Notes: generated by a model from the letters alone, not told the origin. 64,000 nucleotides of DNA from an uncultured Paenibacillus sp. (GCA_937895345.1 CALAWP010000060.1:1-64000), one strand, 5' to 3'; positions 40,056-50,223 are shown, numbered from the stretch's first letter. Numbers and translations: made by a program.

Positions 40056-40493
40056 ATGTTTTTGGGGGAATACCAGCATAGCATCGACGAGAAGGGCCGG
40101 CTGATCATTCCTTCGAAATTCCGCGAAGCGCTTGGACCTTCTTTTATCGCCACCCGCGGCCTCGACAACTGCTTGTTCGTCTACCCGATGAGCGAATGGA
40201 GCGTACTGGAGCAAAAGCTGAAGTCGCTGCCGCTTATGAAATCGGATGCGCGCGCCTTTACCCGGTTTTTTTTCTCCGGGGCGACGGAATGCGAGCTGGA
40301 CAAACAGGGAAGGGTAAACATACCCGCCCATCTGCGCGAATATGCCAAGCTGGACAAGGATTGCATGGTGCTCGGCGTATCCGGCAGGGTGGAAATATGG
40401 AGCAAGTCGACTTGGGACAGCTATTACGAGCAATCGGAGCAGACGTTCAACGAGATTGCCGAGAAGCTCGTCGATTTCGATTTTAACTTTTAA
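40056..40493 (+). CDS. mraZ: Transcriptional regulator MraZ
   Basis: A 145-residue DNA-binding protein with two SpoVT-AbrB-like (MraZ) repeats, MFLGEYQHSIDEKGRLIIPSKFRE and FSGATECELDKQGRVNIPAHLREYA. It forms ring oligomers and in studied species controls the dcw cluster through tandem TGGG boxes. The ATG at 40056 is the conserved start; the upstream GGGGTGGAGCGGAG is the ribosome binding region. First gene of the division and cell-wall cluster. Confidence 0.96.
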   Translation: MFLGEYQHSIDEKGRLIIPSKFREALGPSFIATRGLDNCLFVYPMSEWSVLEQKLKSLPLMKSDARAFTRFFFSGATECELDKQGRVNIPAHLREYAKLDKDCMVLGVSGRVEIWSKSTWDSYYEQSEQTFNEIAEKLVDFDFNF

Positions 40494-40541
40494 CGCATGG
40501 ACAGCAGCTAGAACGGGCAGCAATAATGGGAGGACAGGGCC

Positions 40542-41492
40542 GTGTTTCAGCACACAACCGTATTATTGGAGGAAGCGGTGGACGGATTGGCCGTCAAGCC
40601 GGACGGCATATATGTCGATTGCACGCTGGGCGGAGCGGGCCACAGCGAGTTGATCGCTTCCCGCTTGGGAGAACGGGGACGTCTGATCGCCTTCGACCAG
40701 GACGATTGGGCGCTGAACAACGCCAAGGTTCGGCTCGCGCCGTATGGGGATAAAGTTACGCTGATCCGGAGCAACTTCCGGTATTTGGAGCAAGAACTGA
40801 AGGAAGCGGACGTGCCGATGCGGGACGGTCTGCCGCAGGTGGACGGCATTTTGTTCGACCTGGGCGTGTCCAGTCCGCAGCTGGACGAGGCGGAACGCGG
40901 CTTCAGCTACAATCACGACGCTCCGCTCGACATGCGGATGGATCGCGAAGCGGAGCTGACCGCCGGCGATATCGTGAACGAATGGGAGGAGCGGGAGCTG
41001 TCGCGCATTTTGGACCGTTACGGCGAGGAACGGTTTGCCCGCTCCATCGCCCGAACGATCGTCAAGGCGAGAGAGCAGGCGCCGATCCGGACGACGGGCG
41101 AGCTGGCGGAGCTGGTCAAATCGGCTATACCAGCGGCTGCGCGGCGGACCGGGCCGCATCCCGCCAAACGTTCGTTCCAGGCGCTGCGCATCGCCGTCAA
41201 CGACGAGCTGGGCGCGGAGGAAGAAGCGCTGGAGCAGGCGGTCCGATGTCTGGCGACGGGAGGAAGAGTATCGGTCATTACGTTCCACTCGCTGGAGGAC
41301 CGGATATGCAAGACGCTGTTCGCGAGTCATGTGGGCAAATGCGTCTGTCCGCCGGACTTTCCGATTTGCGCCTGCGGCAGCCGGGGGACGTTGAAGCTGA
41401 TTACCCGCAAGCCGATCTTGCCGAGCGAGACGGAGCTGGAGCGTAATCCTCGCGCCCGCAGCGCGAAGCTGAGAATTGCCGAAAAATTGTAA
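40542..41492 (+). CDS. rsmH: 16S rRNA (cytosine1402-N4)-methyltransferase RsmH
   Basis: A 316-residue SAM-dependent enzyme (MraW) that methylates N4 of C1402 in the 16S rRNA decoding centre. Typical segments are FQHTTVLLEEAVDGL at the start, VDCTLGGAGHSELI (SAM motif near 27), ILFDLGVSSPQLDEAERGFSY near 105 and the CVCPPDFPICACG motif near 268. The start is GTG 40542 with GGGAGGA 7 bases upstream. It is the second gene of the cluster. Confidence 0.96.
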   Translation: MFQHTTVLLEEAVDGLAVKPDGIYVDCTLGGAGHSELIASRLGERGRLIAFDQDDWALNNAKVRLAPYGDKVTLIRSNFRYLEQELKEADVPMRDGLPQVDGILFDLGVSSPQLDEAERGFSYNHDAPLDMRMDREAELTAGDIVNEWEERELSRILDRYGEERFARSIARTIVKAREQAPIRTTGELAELVKSAIPAAARRTGPHPAKRSFQALRIAVNDELGAEEEALEQAVRCLATGGRVSVITFHSLEDRICKTLFASHVGKCVCPPDFPICACGSRGTLKLITRKPILPSETELERNPRARSAKLRIAEKL

Positions 41493-41506
41493 GAGGGGGA
41501 TTGTTC

Positions 41507-41908
41507 ATGGCATACGTTAACGGAAATTTGGCGCTTCAGCCGAAGAGCAAGCCCGAGGAGCAGCATGTCATCCGCGAGAAGAAGCGGGTCGTCGTCAAGC
41601 GGAAATCGCTGCCCGTAGGAGAAAAGCTTTTATATTTGTTTACCGTTCTGGTTTGCGCGGTTGTCGCCGGAGTCATTATTTTCCGTTATGCGCAAATCTA
41701 TGATATGAACCTTCAAATCAAGAAGCTAAACTCCGAATACGGCGCGATCAGAGTCGAGATGGAAGATTTGAAGAGGCAAGTGGAAATGCTCAGCGATCCG
41801 GAGAGGATTCGCCAGATGGCGGAGTCGCAAGGCATGGTCAGCAAGATGGACGACGGCATTACGCTCCGGGTAGGCGGCAACAATACGTCGACCGTCATGC
41901 GCGAATAG
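41507..41908 (+). CDS. ftsL: Cell division protein FtsL
   Basis: A 133-residue bitopic divisome protein. A basic cytoplasmic N-terminus (REKKRVVVKRK) precedes one membrane helix (about 44-63, LLYLFTVLVCAVVAGVIIF) and an extracellular leucine-zipper-like coiled coil (MNLQIKKLNSEYGAIRVEMEDLKRQVEML), followed by PERIRQMAESQGM. FtsL pairs with DivIC and DivIB and activates the septal synthase. ATG 41507 is chosen because AGAGGGGG ends 7 bases upstream. Identification rests on position plus topology. Confidence 0.92.
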   Translation: MAYVNGNLALQPKSKPEEQHVIREKKRVVVKRKSLPVGEKLLYLFTVLVCAVVAGVIIFRYAQIYDMNLQIKKLNSEYGAIRVEMEDLKRQVEMLSDPERIRQMAESQGMVSKMDDGITLRVGGNNTSTVMRE

Positions 41909-41919
41909 GGTGAGGGCTT

Positions 41920-44202
41920 ATGATTAAACGAATTCGGCTGCGCACGCTGTTGTTCGGAGGGATCATGACCCTCCTTTTTGTCGTTCTGATCGGCAGACTC
42001 TTTTTTGTTCAAGTCATAGACGATAGTTATTACGCGATGGCGAAGCAGCGATGGGCTGCGTCGGAAGTGCTGCCGGCCAAACGCGGCTCGATAACGGACA
42101 GGTACGGCAACCTTCTCGCGATGGATACGATCGCGTATAACATTTCGGTCAATCCGCGTGTCATCAACGAGGCCGGCATTCAAAAAGAAGTGATCGACGG
42201 CTTGAGCGAAACGCTGGGCATCTCCCGGGATTACGTGGAAGACGCCGTGATGGCCCAGAAGGAAGACGGACAGTTTTACGGGCAGCGGGAGCTCCGGAAG
42301 GGGGGCTGGCAGATCGAGAAGGCGGTCGCCGAAGAGGTGATGCAGCTGCGGGACGAACTGTCCGCCCGGCTGCTGAAGGAAAAGCGCGGGAGCGATTCGG
42401 GCATTATTATACAGGAGACGCTTAAACGGTTTTACCCGCGCTACAATCTCGCCTCCCAGGTGGTCGGCTACGTCAGCCCGGACAAGGAGCGGATGACCGG
42501 CGCCGAGGCGTATTTCAACGACAAGCTGAGCGGCGAGGACGGCTACATGCGCTATGAGAAGGACGGCAAGCTGGTGCAGCTGACGGGCAGCGAGGTCGAT
42601 TACAAGCCGGCGAAGGACGGCTATGACATCGCGCTGACGATCGATTACGACATTCAGTTTTACGTCGAGGAAGCGCTGCGCGACATCGTAAAGCAATATA
42701 ATCCGAAGAGCGCGACGGCGATCGCCGCCGATCCGAATACGATGGAAATATTGGCGCTCGCCAACATGCCGGATTTCGATCCGAACGAATATTGGAAAAG
42801 CGGCAACGAAAGCTTCTACAACCATGCGGTCTGGTCACTGTACGAGCCGGGCTCGACGTCCAAAATTATGACGCTGGCCGCGGCGGTCGAGGAAGGCGTG
42901 TTCGATCCGAACGATGTCTACCATTCCGGCTCGATCGTCGTCAAAGGCGACCCTACGCCCATCCGCGACCACAACAAGGTCGGCTGGGGGACGATTACGT
43001 ATCTGGACGGACTGAAATATTCCAGCAACGTGGCGTTCGTCAAGCTCGGCTTCGAGCGGCTGGGCGGGGAGAAGCTGCGGGAATATTTCACGAATTTCGG
43101 TTTTGGCCAAAAAACCGGGATCGAGATGGCGAACGAGCTGTCCGGCTCGATCCGGTTTCAGTGGAACCGGGATATCGCGACGGCCACCTTCGGCCAGGGA
43201 CCGGTCCTCGTTACGCCGATCCAGCAGGTCGCGGCGGTGGCGGCCGTCGCCAACGGCGGCAAGCTGATGCAGCCGCATATCGTCAAGAGCATGACCGACC
43301 CCGCCACGAAGACGACGACCGTAACGGAGCCGAAGCTCGTGCGGCGGGTCATTTCCGAGGAAACTTCGCGCAAGGTGAACGAATATTTGGAGCAGGTCGT
43401 ATCCGACCAGGAGAAGGGGACCGGCCGCAACGCCTATATCGAAGGCTACCGCGTCGCGGGCAAGACGGGCACCGCCCAGAAGGTTATCGGCGGCAACTAT
43501 TCCGCGGACAAATTCCTCGTTTCGTTTATCGGCTACGCTCCGGTAGAGGATCCGAAGATCGTCGTTTATATTCTGGTCGACGAGCCGAACGATCCGACCG
43601 CCGGCGGCGGTCGGGTAGCGGCCCCGGCCTTCCGGGAAATCGTGCTGAAGAGCCTGCGCAAGATGGGCGTGGCGCCAAGCCGGACGGCCGACGAAGAGGC
43701 TGGCGGCGAGGTCACCGTCACTGTCCCGGATTTGACCGGCATGAAAATTCCGGCGGCCAAGGCGAAGCTGAAGGCGGAGGGGACCAGCTTCGAGCTGGTC
43801 GGGGACGGCGGCGCCGTGCTGCGGCAAATCCCTTCGCCGGGAACGGCCGTTCATCCGACGCAAAAGCTGTATTTGATTACCGAGCAGGCGGACCGGCTGG
43901 CCGTGCCGGATTTGACCGGCGTATCGCTTCGCGATGCGGCGGAGCTGACCTCGCTGATCGGCGCCAGACTCGTCTATGAAGGATCGGGCTACGTCATCTC
44001 CCAAAAGGTGACGGAGAAGGACGGCAAGCGGCTGATCAGCGTCGTGCTGTCGCCGCCGGAAGGCGCCGAAGGGTATATCGATCCCGAATCGCTGCCGGCC
44101 GGCGACGAAGAGGCGGCGGAGCAAACGGAGAACCCCGAAGGAGAAGCGGCGGACGGCGCCGGCGACGGAGGAACCGCGGACGGCGGCGACGGCGAAACCT
44201 AA
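41920..44202 (+). CDS. pbpB: Septal transpeptidase, class B PBP (PBP2B/FtsI) with PASTA domains
   Basis: A 760-residue membrane-anchored peptidoglycan transpeptidase. One N-terminal helix (about 10-30), the PBP dimer domain (about 45-230), then the catalytic domain with S312-T-S-K315, S368-S-N370 and K515-T-G517. Two PASTA repeats follow (about 605-660, VTVPDLTGMKIPAAKAKL; about 670-725, LAVPDLTGVSLRDAAEL), then an acidic Glu/Gly-rich tail. It crosslinks septal wall with FtsW and FtsL. GGTGAGGG precedes ATG 41920. Confidence 0.93.
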   Translation: MIKRIRLRTLLFGGIMTLLFVVLIGRLFFVQVIDDSYYAMAKQRWAASEVLPAKRGSITDRYGNLLAMDTIAYNISVNPRVINEAGIQKEVIDGLSETLGISRDYVEDAVMAQKEDGQFYGQRELRKGGWQIEKAVAEEVMQLRDELSARLLKEKRGSDSGIIIQETLKRFYPRYNLASQVVGYVSPDKERMTGAEAYFNDKLSGEDGYMRYEKDGKLVQLTGSEVDYKPAKDGYDIALTIDYDIQFYVEEALRDIVKQYNPKSATAIAADPNTMEILALANMPDFDPNEYWKSGNESFYNHAVWSLYEPGSTSKIMTLAAAVEEGVFDPNDVYHSGSIVVKGDPTPIRDHNKVGWGTITYLDGLKYSSNVAFVKLGFERLGGEKLREYFTNFGFGQKTGIEMANELSGSIRFQWNRDIATATFGQGPVLVTPIQQVAAVAAVANGGKLMQPHIVKSMTDPATKTTTVTEPKLVRRVISEETSRKVNEYLEQVVSDQEKGTGRNAYIEGYRVAGKTGTAQKVIGGNYSADKFLVSFIGYAPVEDPKIVVYILVDEPNDPTAGGGRVAAPAFREIVLKSLRKMGVAPSRTADEEAGGEVTVTVPDLTGMKIPAAKAKLKAEGTSFELVGDGGAVLRQIPSPGTAVHPTQKLYLITEQADRLAVPDLTGVSLRDAAELTSLIGARLVYEGSGYVISQKVTEKDGKRLISVVLSPPEGAEGYIDPESLPAGDEEAAEQTENPEGEAADGAGDGGTADGGDGET

Positions 44203-44301
44203 TTGCATAGAGCTTGTTCTATCCCCCCCTTGTCCCGAATAGGCTGGGAATGAGCGTCCGCGTACGCTCCTTTCGAAGCAGAGGTGCGAGGGGGTAGGAG
44301 A

Positions 44302-46245
44302 ATGAAAAAAGTTTCCAACGTGACGGTGAGGCGCCGGCTGTTTATCATTTTGTTAGCAGCCGGCTTTGCCTTTATTGCGCTTTGCGTCAGGCTCGGCTAC
44401 GTCCAGCTCTGGATCGGGGGCGACCTGGCCGAACGGGCGGAAAATTCGTGGAGGCGCGACATTCCGTACGCCGCCAAGCGGGGCGAGATTTGGGACCGGA
44501 ACGGCGTCCAGCTCGCCTACAACGTCAGTTCTCCGACCGTATGGGCGATTCCCGTCCAGGTGAAGGACAAGGAGGGAACGGCCCGTACGCTCGCTCCGAT
44601 CTTGAATATGACGCAGGAAGCCGTGCTGCAGAAGCTGAACAAAAAAGAAATGATCGTACAGCTGGGCCCCGGCGGCCGCAAAATGACGCTGGAAAAAGCG
44701 GAGGAGGTGCGACGGCTCGGCTTGCCGGGCATCGCGGTGGCGGAGGACAGCAAGCGCTTTTATCCTTACGGCAGTCTGGCCGCTCACGTGCTTGGCTTTA
44801 CGGGCATCGACAATCAGGGCTTGACGGGCATCGAAGCCAAATACGACAAGGAGCTGACCGGCATAAGAGGCAACGTGTCGTTTCTGTCGGATGCGGCGGG
44901 CAGGCAGATGCCGAATTCGTCGGACACTTACGTGGAGCCGAAGGAGGGGCTGACGCTGCAGCTGACGATCGACAAGGCGATCCAGACCGTCATGGAGCGG
45001 GAGCTGGATCAGGCGATGACCGGCTTGCAGGCCGACAGCGTCATCGCGATCGCGATGGACCCGAACAGCGGCGAAATTCTGGCCATGTCCAGCCGCCCGA
45101 CGTACGAGCCCGCCCACTATCAGCAGGCGGACCCGGAAGTATATAACCGGAACCTGCCGATCTGGATGACGTACGAGCCGGGCTCCACCTTCAAAATCAT
45201 TACGCTGGCCGCCGCGCTGGAGGAAAAGAAAGTCGATCTGAAAAACGAGCGGTTTTTTGACCCCGGGGCGGTTGAAATCGGCGGCGCAAGGTTAAGATGC
45301 TGGAAAAAGGGAGGGCACGGCAGCCAGACGTTTCTCGAAGTGGTGGAAAATTCCTGCAACCCCGGATTCGTCGTGCTCGGCAACCGGCTGGGCAAGGAAA
45401 CGCTGTTCGATTACATTAAGAACTTCGGCTTCGGCGCCAAAACGGGCATCGACCTGTCCGGCGAGGAAAACGGCATTCTGTTCAAGCTGAGTCAAGTCGG
45501 TCCCGTCGAGCTTGCGACGACCGCGTTCGGCCAAGGCGTATCGGTGACGCCGATCCAGCAAATCGCCGCGGTGTCGGCGGCCATCAACGGCGGAACCTTA
45601 TACAAGCCTTACGTCACGAAGGCGTGGATCAACCGCGAGACGGGAGAGACGGTGCAGAAGACGGAGCCCGAAGCGGTGCGGCAGGTCATCTCCGAGGAAA
45701 CGTCGCAGGCGGTGCGCGAGGCGCTGGAAAGCGTCGTCGCCAAAGGTACGGGCCGCAACGCGTTTATCGACGGCTACCGTGTCGGCGGCAAGACGGGAAC
45801 GGCGCAGAAGGTCGTAAACGGACGTTATTCTCCGAACGAGCATATCGTATCGTTTATCGGCTTCGCGCCGGCCGACGATCCGCAGATCGTCGTCTACGTG
45901 GCGGTCGACAATCCGCAAGGGATACAGTTCGGCGGTCTTGTGGCGGCGCCGATCGTGCGCAATATTATGGAGGATGCGCTGGAAATATTGGAAGTTCCGC
46001 CGCGCGACAACCAGATCAGCCGGCTGTACAAATACGGCGAGACGCCGGTCGTCACGGTGCCGAATCTGGTCGGCAAGTCCGTATCCGATCTGTATGAAGA
46101 CTTGAACATGAACTTCAATCTGAGCTCCGCCGGCACCGGCAAGGTCGTCATCCGGCAGGCGCCTGCCGCGGGCTCGCGAGTCGACCGCGGCTCCACTATC
46201 CGGATCTATCTCGGAGACGAGGACGACCTGCCTCACTCCCACTAG
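44302..46245 (+). CDS. spoVD: Stage V sporulation protein D (class B PBP for spore cortex)
   Basis: A 647-residue transpeptidase needed for spore cortex synthesis, paralogous to the preceding gene. One membrane helix (about 12-33), dimer domain, and catalytic motifs S295-T-F-K298, S351-C-N353 and K497-T-G499; a single PASTA domain ends the protein (about 580-640, VVTVPNLVGKSVSDLYEDL). SpoVD against a second division PBP is decided by order (immediately after pbpB) and the single PASTA, as in B. subtilis. ATG 44302 lies 7 bases after GAGGGGG. The 99-base gap before it may hold a sporulation promoter, but none was convincing. Confidence 0.9.
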   Translation: MKKVSNVTVRRRLFIILLAAGFAFIALCVRLGYVQLWIGGDLAERAENSWRRDIPYAAKRGEIWDRNGVQLAYNVSSPTVWAIPVQVKDKEGTARTLAPILNMTQEAVLQKLNKKEMIVQLGPGGRKMTLEKAEEVRRLGLPGIAVAEDSKRFYPYGSLAAHVLGFTGIDNQGLTGIEAKYDKELTGIRGNVSFLSDAAGRQMPNSSDTYVEPKEGLTLQLTIDKAIQTVMERELDQAMTGLQADSVIAIAMDPNSGEILAMSSRPTYEPAHYQQADPEVYNRNLPIWMTYEPGSTFKIITLAAALEEKKVDLKNERFFDPGAVEIGGARLRCWKKGGHGSQTFLEVVENSCNPGFVVLGNRLGKETLFDYIKNFGFGAKTGIDLSGEENGILFKLSQVGPVELATTAFGQGVSVTPIQQIAAVSAAINGGTLYKPYVTKAWINRETGETVQKTEPEAVRQVISEETSQAVREALESVVAKGTGRNAFIDGYRVGGKTGTAQKVVNGRYSPNEHIVSFIGFAPADDPQIVVYVAVDNPQGIQFGGLVAAPIVRNIMEDALEILEVPPRDNQISRLYKYGETPVVTVPNLVGKSVSDLYEDLNMNFNLSSAGTGKVVIRQAPAAGSRVDRGSTIRIYLGDEDDLPHSH

Positions 46246-46311
46246 CGTTAACCCCGAAACTCTGGGCGGCATATCATATTCCGTCAGAGCTATCGGGGAG
46301 GCGTGGAACAG

Positions 46312-47799
46312 ATGGATTTGCGGGATATGGCAAAGCTGCTTATGACGGCGAGGCTGGAGGGCGACGGAGACGTTGCGGTGAACGGGGTGGTCATGGATTC
46401 GAGAGAGGCCGGGCCGGGAGCGCTGTTTATTTGCGTCAAAGGGTTGACGGCAGACGGGCACCGCTACGCCGAGGAAGCCGTGCGGCGGGGAGCGGCGGCC
46501 ATTGTGGCCGAGAGGAAGCTGCCGGTCGGCGTGCCGCAATTGATCGTGCGTGACAGCCGTCTGGCCGCCGCCGTCATCGCCGATGCGGTATACGGGCATC
46601 CGAGCCGCAGCGTGAGGCTGATCGGCGTGACGGGTACGAACGGCAAGACGACGACGACTTACCTGATCGAAAAAATACTTAACGACGCGCAACGGCCGGC
46701 GGGCGTCATCGGGACGATCGAGCGGAGATACGGCGGACGGTCGTACCCGATGAGCGGCACGACGCCGGACGCGCTTTCGCTGCAGCGGTACTTAAGCGAA
46801 ATGAGAGACGCCGGCATCCGGTATTGCGCAATGGAAGTTTCCTCCCATGCGCTGGAGCAGGGGCGGGTGAAGGGCTGCCGGTTCCGCACGGCCGTCTTCA
46901 CCAACTTGACGCAAGACCATCTCGACTATCACGGGTCGATGGAACGTTATGCCGAGGCGAAAGGGCTGTTTTTTGCCAGGCTCGGCAACGATTACGGCGA
47001 AGGTCCCGAAGAGCGGACCTACGCGGTGCTGAACGCCGACGACGAAGCGTCGGCGCGCTATGCCCGCCTCACGTCGGCGGAGACGATTACGTACGGCTTC
47101 GATGCGGAGGCGGACGTGAAAGCTTCCAACATCCGGATGACGGCGCAAGGCACGTCTTTCCGGCTGACGACCTTCCGGGGAGAGGTCGAGCTGGCGCTGC
47201 GCCTCGCCGGGAAATTCAACGTCTACAATGCGCTGGCGGCCGCTTCCGCGGCGTTGGTCGAAGGAATCGGTCTGGACGCGGTCAAGGCGTCCCTGGAATC
47301 GATGCCGGGCGTTCCCGGAAGGATGGAAAGCGTGGACGCCGGCCAATCGTTTTCCGTTATCGTCGATTACGCCCATACGCCGGACGGGTTGGACAACGTA
47401 CTCCGTTCCGTCGCCGAATACGCGGAAGGCCGCATTATATGCGTCTTCGGCTGCGGCGGCGACCGGGACCGGACGAAACGGCCCTTGATGGGCCGAATCG
47501 CGGCGCGGCATGCGAATACTGTAATCGTCACTTCCGACAATCCCCGCTCGGAGGATCCGCTCCGGATTATGGCGGACATCGAGGAAGGGCTGAAATCGGC
47601 CGGAATCGGCAAGGACCGCTGGCGGCTCGAGCCCGACAGGCGCAAGGCGATTGAAAAAGCGGTTGAAATGGCAAGCCAAGGCGATGTAGTATTGATTGCG
47701 GGGAAAGGTCACGAAACCTATCAATTGATCGGCAAGGACGTCTTTCCGTTCGACGATCGGATCGTTGCAAAAGAAGCGATAAGGAGATTGGAACATTGA
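46312..47799 (+). CDS. murE: UDP-MurNAc-tripeptide synthetase MurE (diaminopimelate-adding)
   Basis: A 495-residue Mur ligase that adds the third amino acid to UDP-MurNAc-L-Ala-D-Glu. The ATP site is GVTGTNGKTTT near 105-115, SSHALEQGRVKGCRF near 180 carries conserved residues, and DNPR at 409-412 marks specificity for meso-diaminopimelate, in line with a Bacillus-type wall. ATG 46312 has GGGGAGG 10 bases upstream; GTG 46303 lies immediately beside the same site and is less likely. Its stop overlaps the murF start. Confidence 0.95.
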   Translation: MDLRDMAKLLMTARLEGDGDVAVNGVVMDSREAGPGALFICVKGLTADGHRYAEEAVRRGAAAIVAERKLPVGVPQLIVRDSRLAAAVIADAVYGHPSRSVRLIGVTGTNGKTTTTYLIEKILNDAQRPAGVIGTIERRYGGRSYPMSGTTPDALSLQRYLSEMRDAGIRYCAMEVSSHALEQGRVKGCRFRTAVFTNLTQDHLDYHGSMERYAEAKGLFFARLGNDYGEGPEERTYAVLNADDEASARYARLTSAETITYGFDAEADVKASNIRMTAQGTSFRLTTFRGEVELALRLAGKFNVYNALAAASAALVEGIGLDAVKASLESMPGVPGRMESVDAGQSFSVIVDYAHTPDGLDNVLRSVAEYAEGRIICVFGCGGDRDRTKRPLMGRIAARHANTVIVTSDNPRSEDPLRIMADIEEGLKSAGIGKDRWRLEPDRRKAIEKAVEMASQGDVVLIAGKGHETYQLIGKDVFPFDDRIVAKEAIRRLEH

Positions 47800-49211
47800 T
47801 CAGACGCACAATTGGACAAATCGCGGCTATGAGCGGAGCGCGCCTTCAGGGCGGCAATCCGGACGAAACCGTAGCCGGCATTATGACGGATACGCGCCGC
47901 GAGGGAGGCGGCCAGCTGTTCGTTCCGCTCGTCGGAGAGCGGTTCGACGGCCACGACTTTGCTATGCAGGCCGCCGCGAACGGGGCCCGGGCGATGCTGT
48001 GGCAGAAGGACCGCGAAATTCCGGAAGGGCTGGAGGACGTGTCGCTTCTGATCGTCAGGGATACGACGGCGGCGCTGCAGAAGCTGGCCGCGGCTTACCG
48101 CGGCGAGCTGATGACGCGGGTCGTCGGCATCACCGGCAGCAACGGAAAGACGACGACCAAAGATTTGACGGCGGCCGCGCTGGGCGCCCATTACAAGGTC
48201 GCCAAGACGGAAGGCAACCTGAACAACCATCTCGGCTTGCCGTTTACGATATTGGCGCTTGAAGAAGATACGGAGGTTGTCGTCCTCGAGATGGGCATGA
48301 GCGAATTCGGCGAGATCGAGCTGCTCGCCAAGATCGCCCAGCCGGACGCCGCCATTATCACCAATATCGGGGACGCGCATTTGCAGCAGCTGGGCTCGAG
48401 GGAGAACATCGCCAAGGCGAAGCTGGAAATCGTGTCCGGCCTCGGAGACGGAGGCTTGCTGCTGTACAACGGCGACGAGCCGCTGCTGCGGGACGGCCTT
48501 GCGAAGATGCCGCTTCCGGAAGGACTGACGCTCCGCACGTTCGGCTTCGGGGCCGGCAGCGAATGGTCGGCCGGCGCCATCGAGCTGGAGCCGTTCGGCT
48601 GCCGCTTCGAGCCGCTGCACGGCGGAGAGGCCAGCAGTCTCGGCACCGTTCATATTCCGGTGCCCGGCCGACATAATATTAGCAACGCCCTGGCGGCGAT
48701 TGCGATGGCGCGGCATTTCGGCGTTCCCGCCGAGCGGATCGCCGAAGGGTTCAAGTCGCTGAAGCTGACCGGCATGCGCATCGAGCCGAGCCGGGCGTTC
48801 AACGGCGCCGTTGTATTGAACGACTGCTACAACGCCAACCCGACCGCGGTGCGCGCCGCGATCGACCTTGCCGGCGCGCTGGAAGGCTTCCGGCGCAAAT
48901 GGCTCGTGCTCGGCGATATGCTGGAGCTGGGGCCGGAGGAGGCTTCGCTGCACCGGGAAATCGGCGAATACGTATCGCCGGACAAGGCGGACGCCGTTCT
49001 GACGTACGGTCCGCTGTCGGCGCATATTTCGGAAGGTGCGGCAAAGTCGCTGCCGGCGGCGGCCGCGCAAGGGCTTGTCAAACATTTCGACAGCAAGGAT
49101 GAACTTGCTTCGTGGCTCAAGGATCGCATGGAACCGGACGATCTTGTGCTTGTCAAAGGATCGCGCGGCATGATGATGGAGCAGATCGTCCGCGATTTGG
49201 AGAAGGGGTGA
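47796..49211 (+). CDS. murF: UDP-MurNAc-tripeptide:D-Ala-D-Ala ligase MurF
   Basis: A 471-residue ligase that adds D-Ala-D-Ala to complete the pentapeptide. The ATP loop GITGSNGKTTTKD (near 110), KTEGNLNNHLGLPFTIL (near 140), EMGMSEFGEIELL and NDCYNANPTAVRAAIDLAG (near 345) identify it. The start is TTG 47796, with AAGGAGAT 7 bases upstream and a 4-base overlap with murE. It is not in this place in B. subtilis, where murF lies elsewhere, but many Paenibacillaceae and other Firmicutes keep it here. Confidence 0.95.
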   Translation: MIRRTIGQIAAMSGARLQGGNPDETVAGIMTDTRREGGGQLFVPLVGERFDGHDFAMQAAANGARAMLWQKDREIPEGLEDVSLLIVRDTTAALQKLAAAYRGELMTRVVGITGSNGKTTTKDLTAAALGAHYKVAKTEGNLNNHLGLPFTILALEEDTEVVVLEMGMSEFGEIELLAKIAQPDAAIITNIGDAHLQQLGSRENIAKAKLEIVSGLGDGGLLLYNGDEPLLRDGLAKMPLPEGLTLRTFGFGAGSEWSAGAIELEPFGCRFEPLHGGEASSLGTVHIPVPGRHNISNALAAIAMARHFGVPAERIAEGFKSLKLTGMRIEPSRAFNGAVVLNDCYNANPTAVRAAIDLAGALEGFRRKWLVLGDMLELGPEEASLHREIGEYVSPDKADAVLTYGPLSAHISEGAAKSLPAAAAQGLVKHFDSKDELASWLKDRMEPDDLVLVKGSRGMMMEQIVRDLEKG

Positions 49212-49215
49212 GACG

Positions 49216-50172
49216 ATGGACATGATGGTCATCTTGTTGTCGACCGGGGTTGCCTTTCTGCTGACGGTGCTGCTCGGGCCTTTGTTCATACCGCTCCTCC
49301 GCCGCTTGAAGTTCGGACAGCAGATTCGGGAGGAAGGACCGCAGAGCCATCAGAAAAAAAGCGGAACGCCGACGATGGGCGGCATCATTATTATGATCGC
49401 CCTGCTGATCGCGTTCCTGCGCTTTTCCGACAAGACGGACGAGTTTTGGGTGCTGCTGACAGCCTCTCTTGGCTTCGGCCTGGTCGGCTTTCTGGACGAC
49501 TACATCAAGATCGTCTTCAAGCGGTCGCTCGGCTTGACGGCGCTGCAGAAGCTGCTGGGCCAGCTCCTGTTCTCCGTCATCGTCTGCGCGCTGCTGTACC
49601 GGATGAACCACAGCACCGAAATCGCGGTGCCCGGCACGGACTGGGGCTTCGACCTGGGCTGGTTCTATTATCCGTTCGTCATCATCATCATGTTCGCGGC
49701 CAGCAATTCCGTCAACTTTACGGACGGCCTGGACGGCCTGCTGGCCGGGACGAGCGCCATCGCGTTCGGCGCGTTTACGATCGTCGCGCTGCAGACGTCG
49801 GCTTACGAATCGGCGGTGTTTTCCGCCGCCATGGTCGGCGCCGTGCTCGGCTTTCTCGTCTATAACGCGCATCCGGCCAAGGTGTTCATGGGCGACATGG
49901 GCTCCCTAGGCATCGGCGGAGGCATTGCCGCCGTCGCCGTGCTGACGAAGACGGAGCTGCTGCTGATCCTCATCGGCGGCGTGTTCGTCATCGAGATGCT
50001 TTCCGTCATCTTGCAAGTATCCTCGTTCAAGCTGCGGGGCAAGCGCATCTTCCGGATGAGTCCGATCCATCATCATTTCGAACTGCTCGGCTGGTCGGAA
50101 TGGAAGGTCGTCTCCGTCTTTTGGCTGGCCGGTCTCGTGCTGGCCGCCGCCGGATTGTGGTTCGTCATTTAG
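49216..50172 (+). CDS. mraY: Phospho-MurNAc-pentapeptide transferase MraY
   Basis: A 318-residue integral membrane enzyme with about ten helices that moves phospho-MurNAc-pentapeptide to undecaprenyl phosphate, forming lipid I. Conserved loops are HQKKSGTPTMGG near 45, FLDDYIKI near 93 (Asp pair), NSVNFTDGLDGL near 170 with catalytic Asp, and MGDMGSLGIGG near 225 and PIHHHFE near 289. GAGAAGGGGTGAG precedes ATG 49216. Confidence 0.96.
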   Translation: MDMMVILLSTGVAFLLTVLLGPLFIPLLRRLKFGQQIREEGPQSHQKKSGTPTMGGIIIMIALLIAFLRFSDKTDEFWVLLTASLGFGLVGFLDDYIKIVFKRSLGLTALQKLLGQLLFSVIVCALLYRMNHSTEIAVPGTDWGFDLGWFYYPFVIIIMFAASNSVNFTDGLDGLLAGTSAIAFGAFTIVALQTSAYESAVFSAAMVGAVLGFLVYNAHPAKVFMGDMGSLGIGGGIAAVAVLTKTELLLILIGGVFVIEMLSVILQVSSFKLRGKRIFRMSPIHHHFELLGWSEWKVVSVFWLAGLVLAAAGLWFVI

Positions 50173-50223
50173 CGGCAGAGGATATGCAACCTAAACCTGC
50201 ACCAACTTACATCTTTGGCTGGC